Below, in pieces: positions 15,895 to 23,994 of a stretch of 39,868 bases of DNA (position 1 is the stretch's first letter; each line of letters opens with the position of its first letter). The stretch covers positions 1 through 39,868 of the forward strand of contig NZ_FQVG01000019.1 in NCBI RefSeq assembly GCF_900129265.1, given 5' to 3'. Below the pieces are notes generated by a model. The model was not told the DNA's origin. It made no database searches and saw only the letters and a program-made list of their open reading frames with translations. The DNA is from Caloramator proteoclasticus DSM 10124 (lineage in GTDB: Bacteria > Bacillota > Clostridia > Clostridiales > Caloramatoraceae). The translations under genes and the position numbers were made by a program.

Positions 15895-17199
15895 CTATCT
15901 TTCCTCATCCTCTATTAAGATTCTTTCACTCTCTTCTATAGGCAGTTCCTGAACAGATTTTAGCTTTCTTTCTATATTCTTTGTCTTTTTTGCTGCTGTC
16001 TCTATGGTGTTGCTTGCCTCCTGTAATTTCTTTTGTGTTTTCTCAAGTATATCACCAAACTTAGTAAACTCTGTCTTTACAGCACCAAGTAGAGCCCAAA
16101 CTTCACTTGATCTTTTTTCTATTGCCAGCGTCCTAAATCCCATTTGTAAACTATTTAAAAGAGCCGAAATTGTAGTTGGGCCTGTTACTATAACCTTATA
16201 TTCCCTCTGTAATGTTTCAATCAAACCTACATCTCTAATAACCTCTGCAAATAAGCTTTCTGTTGGCAAAAACATAATCGCAAAGTCTGTGGTATTAGGA
16301 GGATCTATGTATTTTTCAAATATACTCTTTGCCTCCTGTTTTATTCTATTTTCAAGTTGTTTTCTTGCAAACTCTACTCCTTCCTTATTTCCCTCCTCCT
16401 GTGCATCAAGAAGCCTTTGATAGTCCTCCTGTGGAAACTTTGCATCTATAGGTAAGTAAACACACCTATTTAAGTCATCTTTACCTGGCAGTTTAACTGC
16501 AAATTCTACTCTATCTGAACTACCCTTTTTTGTTGCAACATTTTCTTCATACTGTTCCTTTGTAAGTATTTCTGAAATTATATTTGCCAGTTGAACTTCT
16601 CCCCATATTCCTCTAACTTTAACATTGGTAAGAGCTCTCTTTAAATCATTTACACCAGTTGTTAAACTTTGTATTTCTCCAAGTTGCTTATAAAGTGCCT
16701 CAAGCCTTTCACTTATATTTTGAAAGGACTGGGATAACCTATTTTCTAATGTAGAATGAAGTTTTTCATCAACTGTTTGCCTCATCTCCTCAAGCTTTTT
16801 GTTGTTATCATTTTGAATTTGAGTAAGCTTTTCCTCTACACTTTGCCTTATTTTATCGAGACCATCTTGATTTTTCTTTAGAAAGTCAATAAGTTGGCTG
16901 CTTACAACTTCAAGTTGCCTATTTTGCATATTTCCAATGTTTGTTATCTGTGTATTCAAACTATCTGTTAAACTTTTAATGCTTTGTGATAATTCCATTC
17001 TATTTTGGCTTGAGTTTTTATTTATTTCTTCTCTATTTCTTCCCATTTCATCCTTTATAATATTATTTATCCTATCCTCTAAAGTTTGTGATAAATTTCT
17101 TAAGGGCCTTTCTATATCTAAAGCACCCTTTTGTTTTAAAATTATTATTAATTGTAATATAACTATAGCAATTAATAGGATTAGAATAACTACATCCAT
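15895..17199 (-). CDS. rmuC: DNA recombination protein RmuC
   Basis: A 434-aa RmuC-family protein, thought to limit inversions at short repeats and to have a PD-(D/E)XK-type nuclease fold. It has one N-terminal membrane segment (about residues 3-22) and a long coiled coil (about 25-200, rich in repeated NRQLEVVSSQ-like heptads). The conserved RmuC domain follows: VRGIWGEVQLANIISEIL, VYLPIDAKFPQEDYQRLLDA, DFAIMFLPTESLFAEV, GPTTISALLNSLQMGFRTL. ATG at 17197-17199 has GGGGGTGAT upstream. It stands alone with its own promoter, downstream of the hairpin element and facing away from lgt. Confidence 0.93.
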   Translation of the reverse strand: MDVVILILLIAIVILQLIIILKQKGALDIERPLRNLSQTLEDRINNIIKDEMGRNREEINKNSSQNRMELSQSIKSLTDSLNTQITNIGNMQNRQLEVVSSQLIDFLKKNQDGLDKIRQSVEEKLTQIQNDNNKKLEEMRQTVDEKLHSTLENRLSQSFQNISERLEALYKQLGEIQSLTTGVNDLKRALTNVKVRGIWGEVQLANIISEILTKEQYEENVATKKGSSDRVEFAVKLPGKDDLNRCVYLPIDAKFPQEDYQRLLDAQEEGNKEGVEFARKQLENRIKQEAKSIFEKYIDPPNTTDFAIMFLPTESLFAEVIRDVGLIETLQREYKVIVTGPTTISALLNSLQMGFRTLAIEKRSSEVWALLGAVKTEFTKFGDILEKTQKKLQEASNTIETAAKKTKNIERKLKSVQELPIEESERILIEDEER

Positions 17200-17217
17200 A
17201 TCATCACCCCCAATATA

Positions 17218-17246
17218 ATTATAATTTGGTTGGTTAAATATGTAAA
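17218..17246 (-). promoter_or_regulatory. Sigma-A-type promoter for rmuC
   Basis: On the minus strand TTTACA (17241-17246) and TATAAT (17218-17223) are spaced exactly 17 bp. The predicted start is close to the ribosome site, leaving a short leader. Confidence 0.65.
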
Positions 17247-17280
17247 CAATAAGATTAATTGAATTAAAATAAGTTATTTC

Positions 17281-17299
17281 TAATTTTACTTATAAAATT
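17281..17299 (+). repeat. Left copy of a 19-bp near-perfect direct repeat
   Basis: TAATTTTACTTATAAAATT recurs with one substitution at 17581-17599, exactly 300 bp away. The two copies bracket the hairpin element at 17337-17556. They may be a duplication linked to insertion of the element, or leftovers of a duplicated upstream region of lgt. Confidence 0.55.
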
Positions 17300-17336
17300 T
17301 CATATTGTTGACAAATCCATTTGTAAGCTAAAGTAT

Positions 17337-17556
17337 GAAAAAGCCCCATTAAAGGATTTCGATAGGCTCTTTCATGAGCTTTAGCAATTCCTTGCTTTTC
17401 GACTTTGAAAAAGTCCGTAATTCGGCACAGGACGTGCCGAGCCGAGCGGCCATCAGGACGATGGCATCGCGAGGGTAGGACTTTTCAAACAAAGAAAAGC
17501 TTAGAATTGATTAGCGAAATGAACGAATGCCCAAGAAATCCTTGTTGGAGCTTTTC
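17337..17556. repeat. MITE-like long hairpin element with twin AGGAC-loop hairpins (candidate structured RNA)
   Basis: About 220 bp in the rmuC-lgt gap folds back on itself almost end to end. GAAAAAGCCCC...AAGGATTTC (17337-17360) pairs with GAAATCCTTGTTGGAGCTTTTC (17535-17556). The next about 50 bases pair imperfectly with 17478-17531, down to AAAAGTCC/GGACTTTT. The tip holds two side-by-side hairpins, TCGGCAC-AGGAC-GTGCCGA and GCCATC-AGGAC-GATGGC, with identical five-base loops. The tip is far more GC-rich than the surroundings. It has no transposase frame; a 71-codon frame inside has no ribosome site or domain. It could be a non-autonomous mobile element or a structured RNA of unknown class. 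Confidence 0.65.
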
Positions 17557-17580
17557 ACTATATAATTTTTTAACAATCTG

Positions 17581-17599
17581 TAATTTTACTTACAAAATT
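17581..17599 (+). repeat. Right copy of the 19-bp direct repeat
   Basis: TAATTTTACTTACAAAATT differs from the left copy at 17281-17299 by one base. It lies in the upstream region of lgt; TTACAA and TAAAAT with a 17-bp spacer start inside it and could be a weak lgt promoter. Confidence 0.55.
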
Positions 17600-17660
17600 A
17601 TTGTACTTTTTATAAAATAATGTGTTAAAATAAGATTAACATCAAAAAGGAGTGATGCAT

Positions 17661-18425
17661 TTGAATCCAATAGCCTTTTATGTGTTTGGTATAGCAATAA
17701 GATGGTATGGAGTTTTAATAGCATCTGGTATGCTTATTGCCTTTATTATTGCAAAAATTAATTCAAAGTATTTAAATGTTGATTATGACAAATTTATCGA
17801 CTGTGCTTTGATATCGCTACCCTTTGGAATAGTGGGTGCACGTTTATACTATGTAGTATTTAATTATAAACTATATATTAACAATCCAATTGATGTTTTA
17901 AATATAAGAGAAGGTGGACTTGCTATCCACGGTGGAATCATATTTGGTATTCTCGCTGCCTACATATATTCTAAAAAAAGAGGTATAAACCTGTTAAACT
18001 ATCTTGATTTAGCTGCACCATCAATTGTTCTTGCACAGTCAATAGGTAGATGGGGTAACTTTTTTAATCAAGAAGCCCACGGTGGTGAAGTATCGAAGGA
18101 ATTTATAAGTAAATTCCCTGAGTTCATACAAAGGGGTATGTTTATAGATGGGAAATACTATCATCCAACTTTTCTATATGAATCACTATGGAATCTTTTT
18201 ATATTTATAATATTGATTATTATAATAAGATACATTATAACAAAGCGTGGAAACATATTCTTTATATATGTTCTTTTATATTCAATAGGCAGGTTTTTTA
18301 TCGAAGGCTTAAGAACTGATAGTTTAATGATAGGACCATTTAGAACTGCACAAATAGTAAGTATTATAGGAATTTTAATTTCAACTATGTATGTTTTATT
18401 AAATAAAGGTAAGGAACTATATTAG
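17661..18425 (+). CDS. lgt: Prolipoprotein diacylglyceryl transferase
   Basis: It transfers diacylglycerol from phosphatidylglycerol to the lipobox cysteine of prolipoproteins at the cytoplasmic membrane. The protein of about 254 aa has several hydrophobic helices, IRWYGVL near the N-terminus, [23 protein letters not shown], and the Lgt signature [14 protein letters not shown]. It is the only complete plus-strand gene in the window. I prefer TTG at 17661 because the family typically begins MNPIAF and GGAGTGA lies five bases upstream; GTG at 17652 and ATG at 17655 are also possible but sit too close to the ribosome site. It converges with hemZ on a shared terminator. Confidence 0.95.
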   Translation: MNPIAFYVFGIAIRWYGVLIASGMLIAFIIAKINSKYLNVDYDKFIDCALISLPFGIVGARLYYVVFNYKLYINNPIDVLNIREGGLAIHGGIIFGILAAYIYSKKRGINLLNYLDLAAPSIVLAQSIGRWGNFFNQEAHGGEVSKEFISKFPEFIQRGMFIDGKYYHPTFLYESLWNLFIFIILIIIIRYIITKRGNIFFIYVLLYSIGRFFIEGLRTDSLMIGPFRTAQIVSIIGILISTMYVLLNKGKELY

Positions 18426-18438
18426 GTTCCTTACCTTT
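18405..18438. terminator. Shared terminator between convergent lgt and hemZ
   Basis: AAAGGTAAGGAAC and GTTCCTTACCTTT form a perfect 13-bp stem with an 8-nt loop. The stem overlaps the stop codons of both lgt (18423-18425) and hemZ (18437-18439). The flanking T-tracts are short on each side, so strength is uncertain. Confidence 0.7.
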
Positions 18439-19852
18439 ACTTATGTAGTATATCATCTATAGCCTCTATTTTTTTATTTATCATCTCATCAATTCTATTT
18501 ATATACTCCTTAACATCCTTTACATTAGCTACTCTTTCTATTCTATTTTCTTCATCATAAACAAGCTTTGTTATTGCATCTGCACCTAAGGATATAATAG
18601 AAATATTCTCTGCAATCATTTGTATGTTGTAAATACATTCCTTGCCTCTCTTGCTGTATCCAACGTTCTCCAATGGACTTACCATATTCTTTTGCCTATA
18701 CATATAATATGGAATCATCCCCATCTCTCTACAACAATTAGTAGCATAGTTATACATTGAAATTACATTATCTGTTCTATGTTTATAATCCATTTCGTTT
18801 AATATTGAGGCTCTTTTTATTGCCATTGTATGTATTGTTATACTCTCTGGAGATAACTTTTTTAGTTCCTCCATTGTTTTATTTATTGAACCTAAATCTT
18901 CATCAGGAAGACCTACTATAATATCCATATTAATATTATTAATGCCAATCTCTCGTGCTAAATTGAACTTATCAATTATATCTTTAGTAGAGTGTCTTCT
19001 TCCAATTTTAATTAATGTTTCCTCATTCATTGTCTGTGGATTTATACTAATCCTTGTTACACCATACTTCTTAAGTAAAACTAACTTATTTTTATCTATT
19101 GAATCTGGTCGTCCTGCTTCAAAGGTAAATTCCCTCAATTGTTGCAGATTTACATAATTTGATAATCTGTCAAGTAATCTATCTATTTGTTCTAAACTTA
19201 AGGAGGATGGCGTTCCTCCACCAAAGTATAAAGTATCAACAGTTATACCATTATTTTTAAGATAACTTAAAATTGAATCAAACTCCTTTAAAAGAGAATC
19301 AACATAAGCTTCAACCAGTTTTTCATTACCATAAATTGAATTTGAAGCAAAGGAGCAGTAAACGCACCTTGTTGGGCAAAAGGGAATACCAACATATATG
19401 CTAACCTGTTTTTTTTCTTTATCTAAAAATTTTGCTTCATTCTCTGCAACCTCTATAGTTAAATTAGCCTTGTCCTCATTTAAAAGGTAATACTGCATTA
19501 AATGCTTCTTTATTTCTTCTAAACTGTCTCCTCTCTTTTTTAATTCGTGAACTATCTTTGTTGGTCTTATTCCAACCAATATTCCCCAGGGAATATTTTT
19601 ATCAAAATATCTACTGAGTGCCTTTAGAGCTGTTCTCTTTAAAGAATTTTTTATTAATTTAATATCACTTCCATCTATATTTTCTTTTTCAATTATTTCT
19701 CCTATTTTAAATAAAACCTGCTCTCCATCTAAAATACTTTCTATTTCAAAACCATCTTGGCAAAATTCTATTTCTTCCTTTTCATAAAATAGATTCAATA
19801 TTTGAAATACTTCATATCTAAAATTATGTCCTATTAATCCTACTCTTACCAT
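18437..19852 (-). CDS. hemZ: HemZ-type radical SAM coproporphyrinogen dehydrogenase-like protein
   Basis: A 471-aa radical SAM protein of the HemZ family, related to oxygen-independent coproporphyrinogen III oxidase HemN. The iron-sulfur cluster motif CPTRCVYC is at residues 159-166. GGGTPSSLSLEQIDRLL, TFEAGRPDSI and VGLPDEDLGSI are HemN-like SAM-barrel motifs. The N-terminal 150 residues are specific to the HemZ subgroup. The true substrate in Clostridia is not certain, since many lack a complete haem pathway. I use ATG at 19852 behind AGGTG; a GTG three codons earlier touches the stop codon of the HTH gene. It ends the run beginning at recJ. Confidence 0.85.
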   Translation of the reverse strand: MVRVGLIGHNFRYEVFQILNLFYEKEEIEFCQDGFEIESILDGEQVLFKIGEIIEKENIDGSDIKLIKNSLKRTALKALSRYFDKNIPWGILVGIRPTKIVHELKKRGDSLEEIKKHLMQYYLLNEDKANLTIEVAENEAKFLDKEKKQVSIYVGIPFCPTRCVYCSFASNSIYGNEKLVEAYVDSLLKEFDSILSYLKNNGITVDTLYFGGGTPSSLSLEQIDRLLDRLSNYVNLQQLREFTFEAGRPDSIDKNKLVLLKKYGVTRISINPQTMNEETLIKIGRRHSTKDIIDKFNLAREIGINNINMDIIVGLPDEDLGSINKTMEELKKLSPESITIHTMAIKRASILNEMDYKHRTDNVISMYNYATNCCREMGMIPYYMYRQKNMVSPLENVGYSKRGKECIYNIQMIAENISIISLGADAITKLVYDEENRIERVANVKDVKEYINRIDEMINKKIEAIDDILHK

Positions 19853-19861
19853 CCTATACAC

Positions 19862-20044
19862 CTACAAATACTTTTTAGTCTCCTGCCTTAGCCTTTTTAC
19901 AAACTTTTCACTAACCTTTAGTTCTTTTGCAATGTCACTATCAGTATAGCCATTTTCCATCATTTCTGAATATCTTTCGTAATCTAATTCATCAAGTGGG
20001 TTAACATAGGTTTCTGAATAACCATTTGTTCTTTTCTTTTTCAT
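19862..20044 (-). CDS. 60-aa helix-turn-helix protein, function unknown
   Basis: I do not recognise a named family. The protein is charged (it starts MKKKRTNGYSETYVNP). Residues about 34-56 (TDSDIAKELKVSEKFVKRLR) look like a helix-turn-helix of the sigma-region-4 type. ATG at 20042-20044 has an excellent AAAGGAGAGG upstream, and the stop lies just 9 bases before the hemZ ATG, so expression with hemZ is likely. It could be a small DNA-binding regulator. The good ribosome site and operon position argue that it is a real gene. Confidence 0.75.
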   Translation of the reverse strand: MKKKRTNGYSETYVNPLDELDYERYSEMMENGYTDSDIAKELKVSEKFVKRLRQETKKYL

Positions 20045-20106
20045 ATTAACCTCTCCTTTTATAAATTCAAATACATTTTTCCCACTTTGATGTCCATATA
20101 TTCAAT

Positions 20107-20724
20107 TTATTTTAAAAAAGGGTTAAATCTTTTTTCAAGCCCAACAGTTGTATATATTCCATGTCCTGGATATACCTTTGTCTTATCATCTAAAACTAAT
20201 AAATTTTCTTTTATTGATTTTATCAACTCATCTTTATTTCCATTTGGAAAATCTGTCCTTCCTATTGAACCTCTAAAAAGGGCATCCCCAGTAAAAACAG
20301 AATCACCAACTAATATTGAGATACCTCCTGGTGTATGTCCTGGAGTCTCTAATATTTTAAGTTCTAAATTTCCTACTTTTAAAACATTCTGTTGCTCAAC
20401 ATATAAATCAACATCAAAAAGTTTCATATTGGAATATATTGGTATTAATTCAATTGTTCCGCCTTCTATTAAATAACTATCTCGTTTGTGTGCAACTACT
20501 AATGCACCTGTTTCATCCTTTAACTTTTTTACTCCTGCTATATGGTCAGCATGACCGTGAGTTAAAATTATATATCTTAAATTAAAATTCATTGACCTTA
20601 TATCTTCGATAAGTTCAGTTGTATCTCCACCTGGGTCTACACAAAATGCTTCATTTGTTTCATCATCTACGACTAAATAACAGTTAGTCTGAAAATATCC
20701 CATTTCATAAGTTTTAACTATCAT
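20107..20724 (-). CDS. Metallo-beta-lactamase-fold hydrolase (glyoxalase II-like)
   Basis: The 205-aa protein has the metal motif THGHADH (THxHxDH) near residue 56, GDALFRGSIGRTDF and a C-terminal VYPGHGIYTTVG. These are the metal-binding segments of short glyoxalase II/YcbL-type hydrolases. The substrate is unknown; thioester hydrolysis such as S-lactoylglutathione or related thiols is a family-level guess. The start is ATG at 20724, five bases after AGGAGTGA; the GTG at 20733 overlaps that ribosome site. It follows dtd by 11 bp, in a common clostridial order (rel, dtd, MBL, hemZ). Confidence 0.88.
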   Translation of the reverse strand: MIVKTYEMGYFQTNCYLVVDDETNEAFCVDPGGDTTELIEDIRSMNFNLRYIILTHGHADHIAGVKKLKDETGALVVAHKRDSYLIEGGTIELIPIYSNMKLFDVDLYVEQQNVLKVGNLELKILETPGHTPGGISILVGDSVFTGDALFRGSIGRTDFPNGNKDELIKSIKENLLVLDDKTKVYPGHGIYTTVGLEKRFNPFLK

Positions 20725-20735
20725 TTTAATCACTC

Positions 20736-21185
20736 CTAAAAGTTTTTCTTGCTGTCTAAAAGTAATGTAACTGGACCATCATTCTCAAGATTTACCTTCA
20801 TATAAGCTTGGAACTGTCCTTTTTCTACTTTTTTTATATATTTTTTACACTCTTCAACAAATTCTAAATACATTTTTTCAGCATAGTCAGGCTTTGCTGC
20901 CATCATATAATTAGGTCTTCTTCCCTTTCTGCAATCGCCATAAAGTGTAAATTGTGAAACAACTAAAAGTTCCCCACCAACATCAATTAATGAAAGGTTC
21001 ATTTTTCCTTCTTCATCATCAAATATTCTTAAGTTACAAACCTTCTCTGCTAAATATTTTATATCATCATCTGTATCTAATTCCTCTACTCCTAATAACA
21101 CCAATATACCCTTATCAATACTACCTACAACATTACCTTCGACTTCAACTCTTGCACTATTTACTCGTTGCACAACAGCTCTCAT
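20736..21185 (-). CDS. dtd: D-aminoacyl-tRNA deacylase
   Basis: It removes D-amino acids (and glycine) mischarged onto tRNA. The 149-aa protein starts [13 protein letters not shown] and carries both signatures: [15 protein letters not shown] and, near the end, NDGPVT (the Gly-cisPro motif region). ATG at 21183-21185 follows AGGGGTGA; an in-frame ATG at 21218 would add 11 residues and overlap rel, and is rejected. It lies about 10 bp after rel. In a cell that makes D-ornithine, such proofreading may matter more than usual, but that link is speculative because dtd is found here in most Clostridia. Confidence 0.95.
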   Translation of the reverse strand: MRAVVQRVNSARVEVEGNVVGSIDKGILVLLGVEELDTDDDIKYLAEKVCNLRIFDDEEGKMNLSLIDVGGELLVVSQFTLYGDCRKGRRPNYMMAAKPDYAEKMYLEFVEECKKYIKKVEKGQFQAYMKVNLENDGPVTLLLDSKKNF

Positions 21186-21195
21186 AAAATCACCC

Positions 21196-23367
21196 CTAAT
21201 TTCTGTTTCTATAAACATCTATTACGCCACTTAATTTTCTAAAATCCCTCATTATTTTCTCTAACTGTTCTGTATTTAAAACTTCTAAGGATAAATGTAT
21301 AGTTGCTGTATTTTTTCTATTCGTTCTTGCATTTATTGCCTTGACAGAAACCTTTGCATTTACTATTGTATTTGTAATATCTGCCAAAAGTCCTGTTCTA
21401 TCTGTGGCTTCTATTTGAATATCTGCAACAAAGGATGATGTATGTTCTCCTGTCCACCTTGCTTCAATAACTCTTTCAGGTTCAACTTCTGATAGATGTT
21501 TAAAGTTTGTACAGTCTTTTCTATGGATAGAAACACCTCTACCCTTTGTTATAAAACCTATTATTTCATCTCCCGGAACAGGATTGCAGCACTTTGCAAA
21601 TCTAACTAACAAATCCTTTTCGCCCTTAACCTCAATTCCCTGCTTAACACCCTCACGTTTTCTTTCTCTTTGAATCTGTTTCTTTGGTTCAAAGTCAGCA
21701 ACACTTTTAATTTCTTCCTTTTCCTTGTCTTTATATAGTTCTTCCTTTATTTTTCCAATAACTAATGAAGCCGATAACGCACCGCTACCAATTGTAGCAT
21801 ATAAGTCATCTATTTGTGCATAGTTAAACCTTTTCAAAACAACGTCTATAATATCAGACTTCATCGCATCGGCATATGGTATCTTCTGTCTTCTAAGTTC
21901 CTTTTCTATAAGCTCTTTACCCTTTTCTATGTTTTCTTCTTTATATATTCTCTTAAAATATTGTTTTATTTTATTCTTTGCCTGTGAACTTTTTGCTATA
22001 TTAAGCCAATCTCTGCTTGGACCTTTGGAGGTGCTTGATGTAATTATTTCTACTATATCTCCAGTCTTCAATTTATAATCAAGCGGAACCATTTTACCAT
22101 TTACTTTAGCACCAATACATTTATTCCCTATATCGGTATGAATTCTATAGGCAAAATCTATAGGTGTAGAATCTACTGGTAAATCAATAACTGTTCCCTT
22201 AGGTGTAAAGACAAACACTTCATCAGAAAACAAATCTATTTTTACTGTCTCCATAAATTCCTTAGCATCTGTTGTTTGCTTTTGGAACTCAATTATTTCC
22301 CTTAACCACTTTAATCTATCGCCTAAATCATCACTTGTAATACCCTCTTTATACTTCCAATGGGCTGCAATACCATACTCTGCAGTTCTATGCATTTCCC
22401 AAGTTCTAATTTGTATTTCAAAGGGCTGACCTCCTGGTCCTATAACTGTCGTATGGAGAGATTGATACATATTAGGCTTTGGCATAGCTATATAATCTTT
22501 AAATCTACCTGGTATTGGCTTCCACAATGTGTGAACAATACCAAGAGCTGCATAACAGTCTCTTACTGTATCAACTATAACTCTAATTGCTAAAAGGTCA
22601 AATATTTGATCAAATGTTTTATTTTTATATACCATTTTTCTATAAATACTATAGAAATGCTTTGGACGTCCCTCAATATCCGCTATAATACCTGATTGTG
22701 ATAACTTGTTTTTTAATATATCTATAATTTCGTTTAGTTCTTTTTCACGTTCAACCCTTTTTTTCTGTACTTTATTAACCAAATCATAATACTCATCTGG
22801 TTTCAAATACCTTAAACATAAGTCCTCAAGTTCCCATTTTATCTTAGAAATACCCAGTCTATGAGCAAGAGGTGCAAAAATGTCCAAGGTCTCTTGGGCC
22901 TTCTCCTTTTGTTTATGTGGTGGAAGATATTTTAAAGTTCTCATATTATGAAGTCTATCAGCAAGTTTTATTAGAATAACCCTAACATCATTTGCCATAG
23001 CAACAAGCATCTTTCTAATATTTTCTGCCTGCTGTTCTTCCTTAGATTTGTATTCAATTTTACCAAGCTTAGTAACCCCTTCGACCAAAAAAGCAATCTG
23101 TGGATTAAACATATTTTTAATGTCTTCATAAGTATATTCTGTATCCTCAACCACATCATGTAAAAGAGCAGCACAAATAGTATCAGTATCTATCCCAAGT
23201 TCTATTGTTATTAATGCAACCTCAACTGGATGCATTAAGTAAGGCTCACCTGATTCTCTATATTGATCCTTATGTGCCTTTTCTGCCAATTCATAGGCAC
23301 GTTTTATTAAATCTATATCAACATCTAACTTCTGTTTTTTTATTTTATCAATAATTATATCAAGCAT
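21196..23367 (-). CDS. relA: Bifunctional (p)ppGpp synthetase/hydrolase Rel
   Basis: It makes and degrades the stringent-response alarmones pppGpp and ppGpp. The 723-aa protein has the hydrolase HD domain (about 20-195) with [13 protein letters not shown], so hydrolase residues look intact. The synthetase domain (about 230-350) shows [21 protein letters not shown], followed by TGS ([14 protein letters not shown]) and a C-terminal ACT domain ([14 protein letters not shown]). The length is that of Firmicutes long Rel enzymes. I use ATG at 23367; the GTG at 23379 overlaps the GAGGGCGG ribosome site. It follows apt and precedes dtd, the standard order. Confidence 0.96.
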   Translation of the reverse strand: MLDIIIDKIKKQKLDVDIDLIKRAYELAEKAHKDQYRESGEPYLMHPVEVALITIELGIDTDTICAALLHDVVEDTEYTYEDIKNMFNPQIAFLVEGVTKLGKIEYKSKEEQQAENIRKMLVAMANDVRVILIKLADRLHNMRTLKYLPPHKQKEKAQETLDIFAPLAHRLGISKIKWELEDLCLRYLKPDEYYDLVNKVQKKRVEREKELNEIIDILKNKLSQSGIIADIEGRPKHFYSIYRKMVYKNKTFDQIFDLLAIRVIVDTVRDCYAALGIVHTLWKPIPGRFKDYIAMPKPNMYQSLHTTVIGPGGQPFEIQIRTWEMHRTAEYGIAAHWKYKEGITSDDLGDRLKWLREIIEFQKQTTDAKEFMETVKIDLFSDEVFVFTPKGTVIDLPVDSTPIDFAYRIHTDIGNKCIGAKVNGKMVPLDYKLKTGDIVEIITSSTSKGPSRDWLNIAKSSQAKNKIKQYFKRIYKEENIEKGKELIEKELRRQKIPYADAMKSDIIDVVLKRFNYAQIDDLYATIGSGALSASLVIGKIKEELYKDKEKEEIKSVADFEPKKQIQRERKREGVKQGIEVKGEKDLLVRFAKCCNPVPGDEIIGFITKGRGVSIHRKDCTNFKHLSEVEPERVIEARWTGEHTSSFVADIQIEATDRTGLLADITNTIVNAKVSVKAINARTNRKNTATIHLSLEVLNTEQLEKIMRDFRKLSGVIDVYRNRN

Positions 23368-23395
23368 AGCCGCCCTCACTTCTCTTGTTTATAAT

Positions 23396-23423
23396 ATATG
23401 GCTGGTATTCATACCAGCCATAT
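23396..23423 (+). terminator. 13-bp hairpin between apt and rel, best as a plus-strand terminator
   Basis: ATATGGCTGGTAT and its exact complement are separated by two bases. On the plus strand the stem is followed by TTTTTTATT, a good terminator. On the minus strand, the direction of apt and rel, the following bases are ATTATAAAC, a poor tail. It may limit antisense transcription or act as a partial attenuator between apt and rel. Confidence 0.55.
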
Positions 23424-23473
23424 TTTTTATTAATTATATCTCAACTTTTAATTAATTGCAATTTTTTTCGACA

Positions 23474-23992
23474 TCAAAATTCATATTTGATAAGTGATTC
23501 TACATCATATTTAGCAAGCTTTTCTCTACCATTTAGTCCTGTTAATTCAATAAGGAAGCACATACCAACAACTTCTCCACCAAGCTGTTCTACTAAGTTT
23601 GCAACAGATGCAATAGTTCCTCCTGTAGCAAGTAGATCATCTACAATAAGAACTCTTTGACCTGGCTTTATAGCATCCTTATGTATTTCAAGGCAATCAC
23701 TTCCATACTCTAAATCATATTCATATTTTAGGGTGTCAGCAGGTAGTTTACCAGGTTTTCTAACAGGTACAAATCCAACACCTAAGCCATATGCAACTGG
23801 AGTTCCAAATACAAAACCTCTGGCTTCTGGTCCAACAACTAAATCTATGTTCTTATCCTTTGCATATTCAATCATCTTATCAACTGCATATTTAAAAGCT
23901 TCTCCATCCTTTAATAGAGTTGTAACATCTTTAAAGCTTATGCCTTTCTTTGGAAAATCTTCTATTATTCTTATTTTTTCAACTAAATTCAT
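23474..23992 (-). CDS. apt: Adenine phosphoribosyltransferase
   Basis: It salvages adenine to AMP using PRPP. The 172-aa protein starts [20 protein letters not shown], contains [10 protein letters not shown] and the PRPP-binding loop [13 protein letters not shown], and has the typical length. ATG at 23990-23992 follows GGGAGGT; the frame continues upstream to 24007 but that would use a start within the ribosome site. The gene begins 2 bp after the recJ stop, so recJ and apt are coupled, as in many Firmicutes. Confidence 0.96.
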   Translation of the reverse strand: MNLVEKIRIIEDFPKKGISFKDVTTLLKDGEAFKYAVDKMIEYAKDKNIDLVVGPEARGFVFGTPVAYGLGVGFVPVRKPGKLPADTLKYEYDLEYGSDCLEIHKDAIKPGQRVLIVDDLLATGGTIASVANLVEQLGGEVVGMCFLIELTGLNGREKLAKYDVESLIKYEF

Positions 23993-23994
23993 TT

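Noticed and set aside
17405-17470. CRISPR or tRNA signal suggested by the repeated hairpins
   Set aside because: Only two hairpins with different stems, no spaced direct repeats, and no tRNA cloverleaf or TTCGANNC arm could be formed.
17405-17620. 71-codon plus-strand frame in the hairpin element
   Set aside because: It lies across the stems and loops of the element, has no ribosome site and reads as low-complexity basic sequence unlike neighbouring proteins.
23396-23423. Terminator of apt on the minus strand
   Set aside because: The bases after the stem on that strand are not U-rich; only the plus-strand reading gives a proper U-tract.
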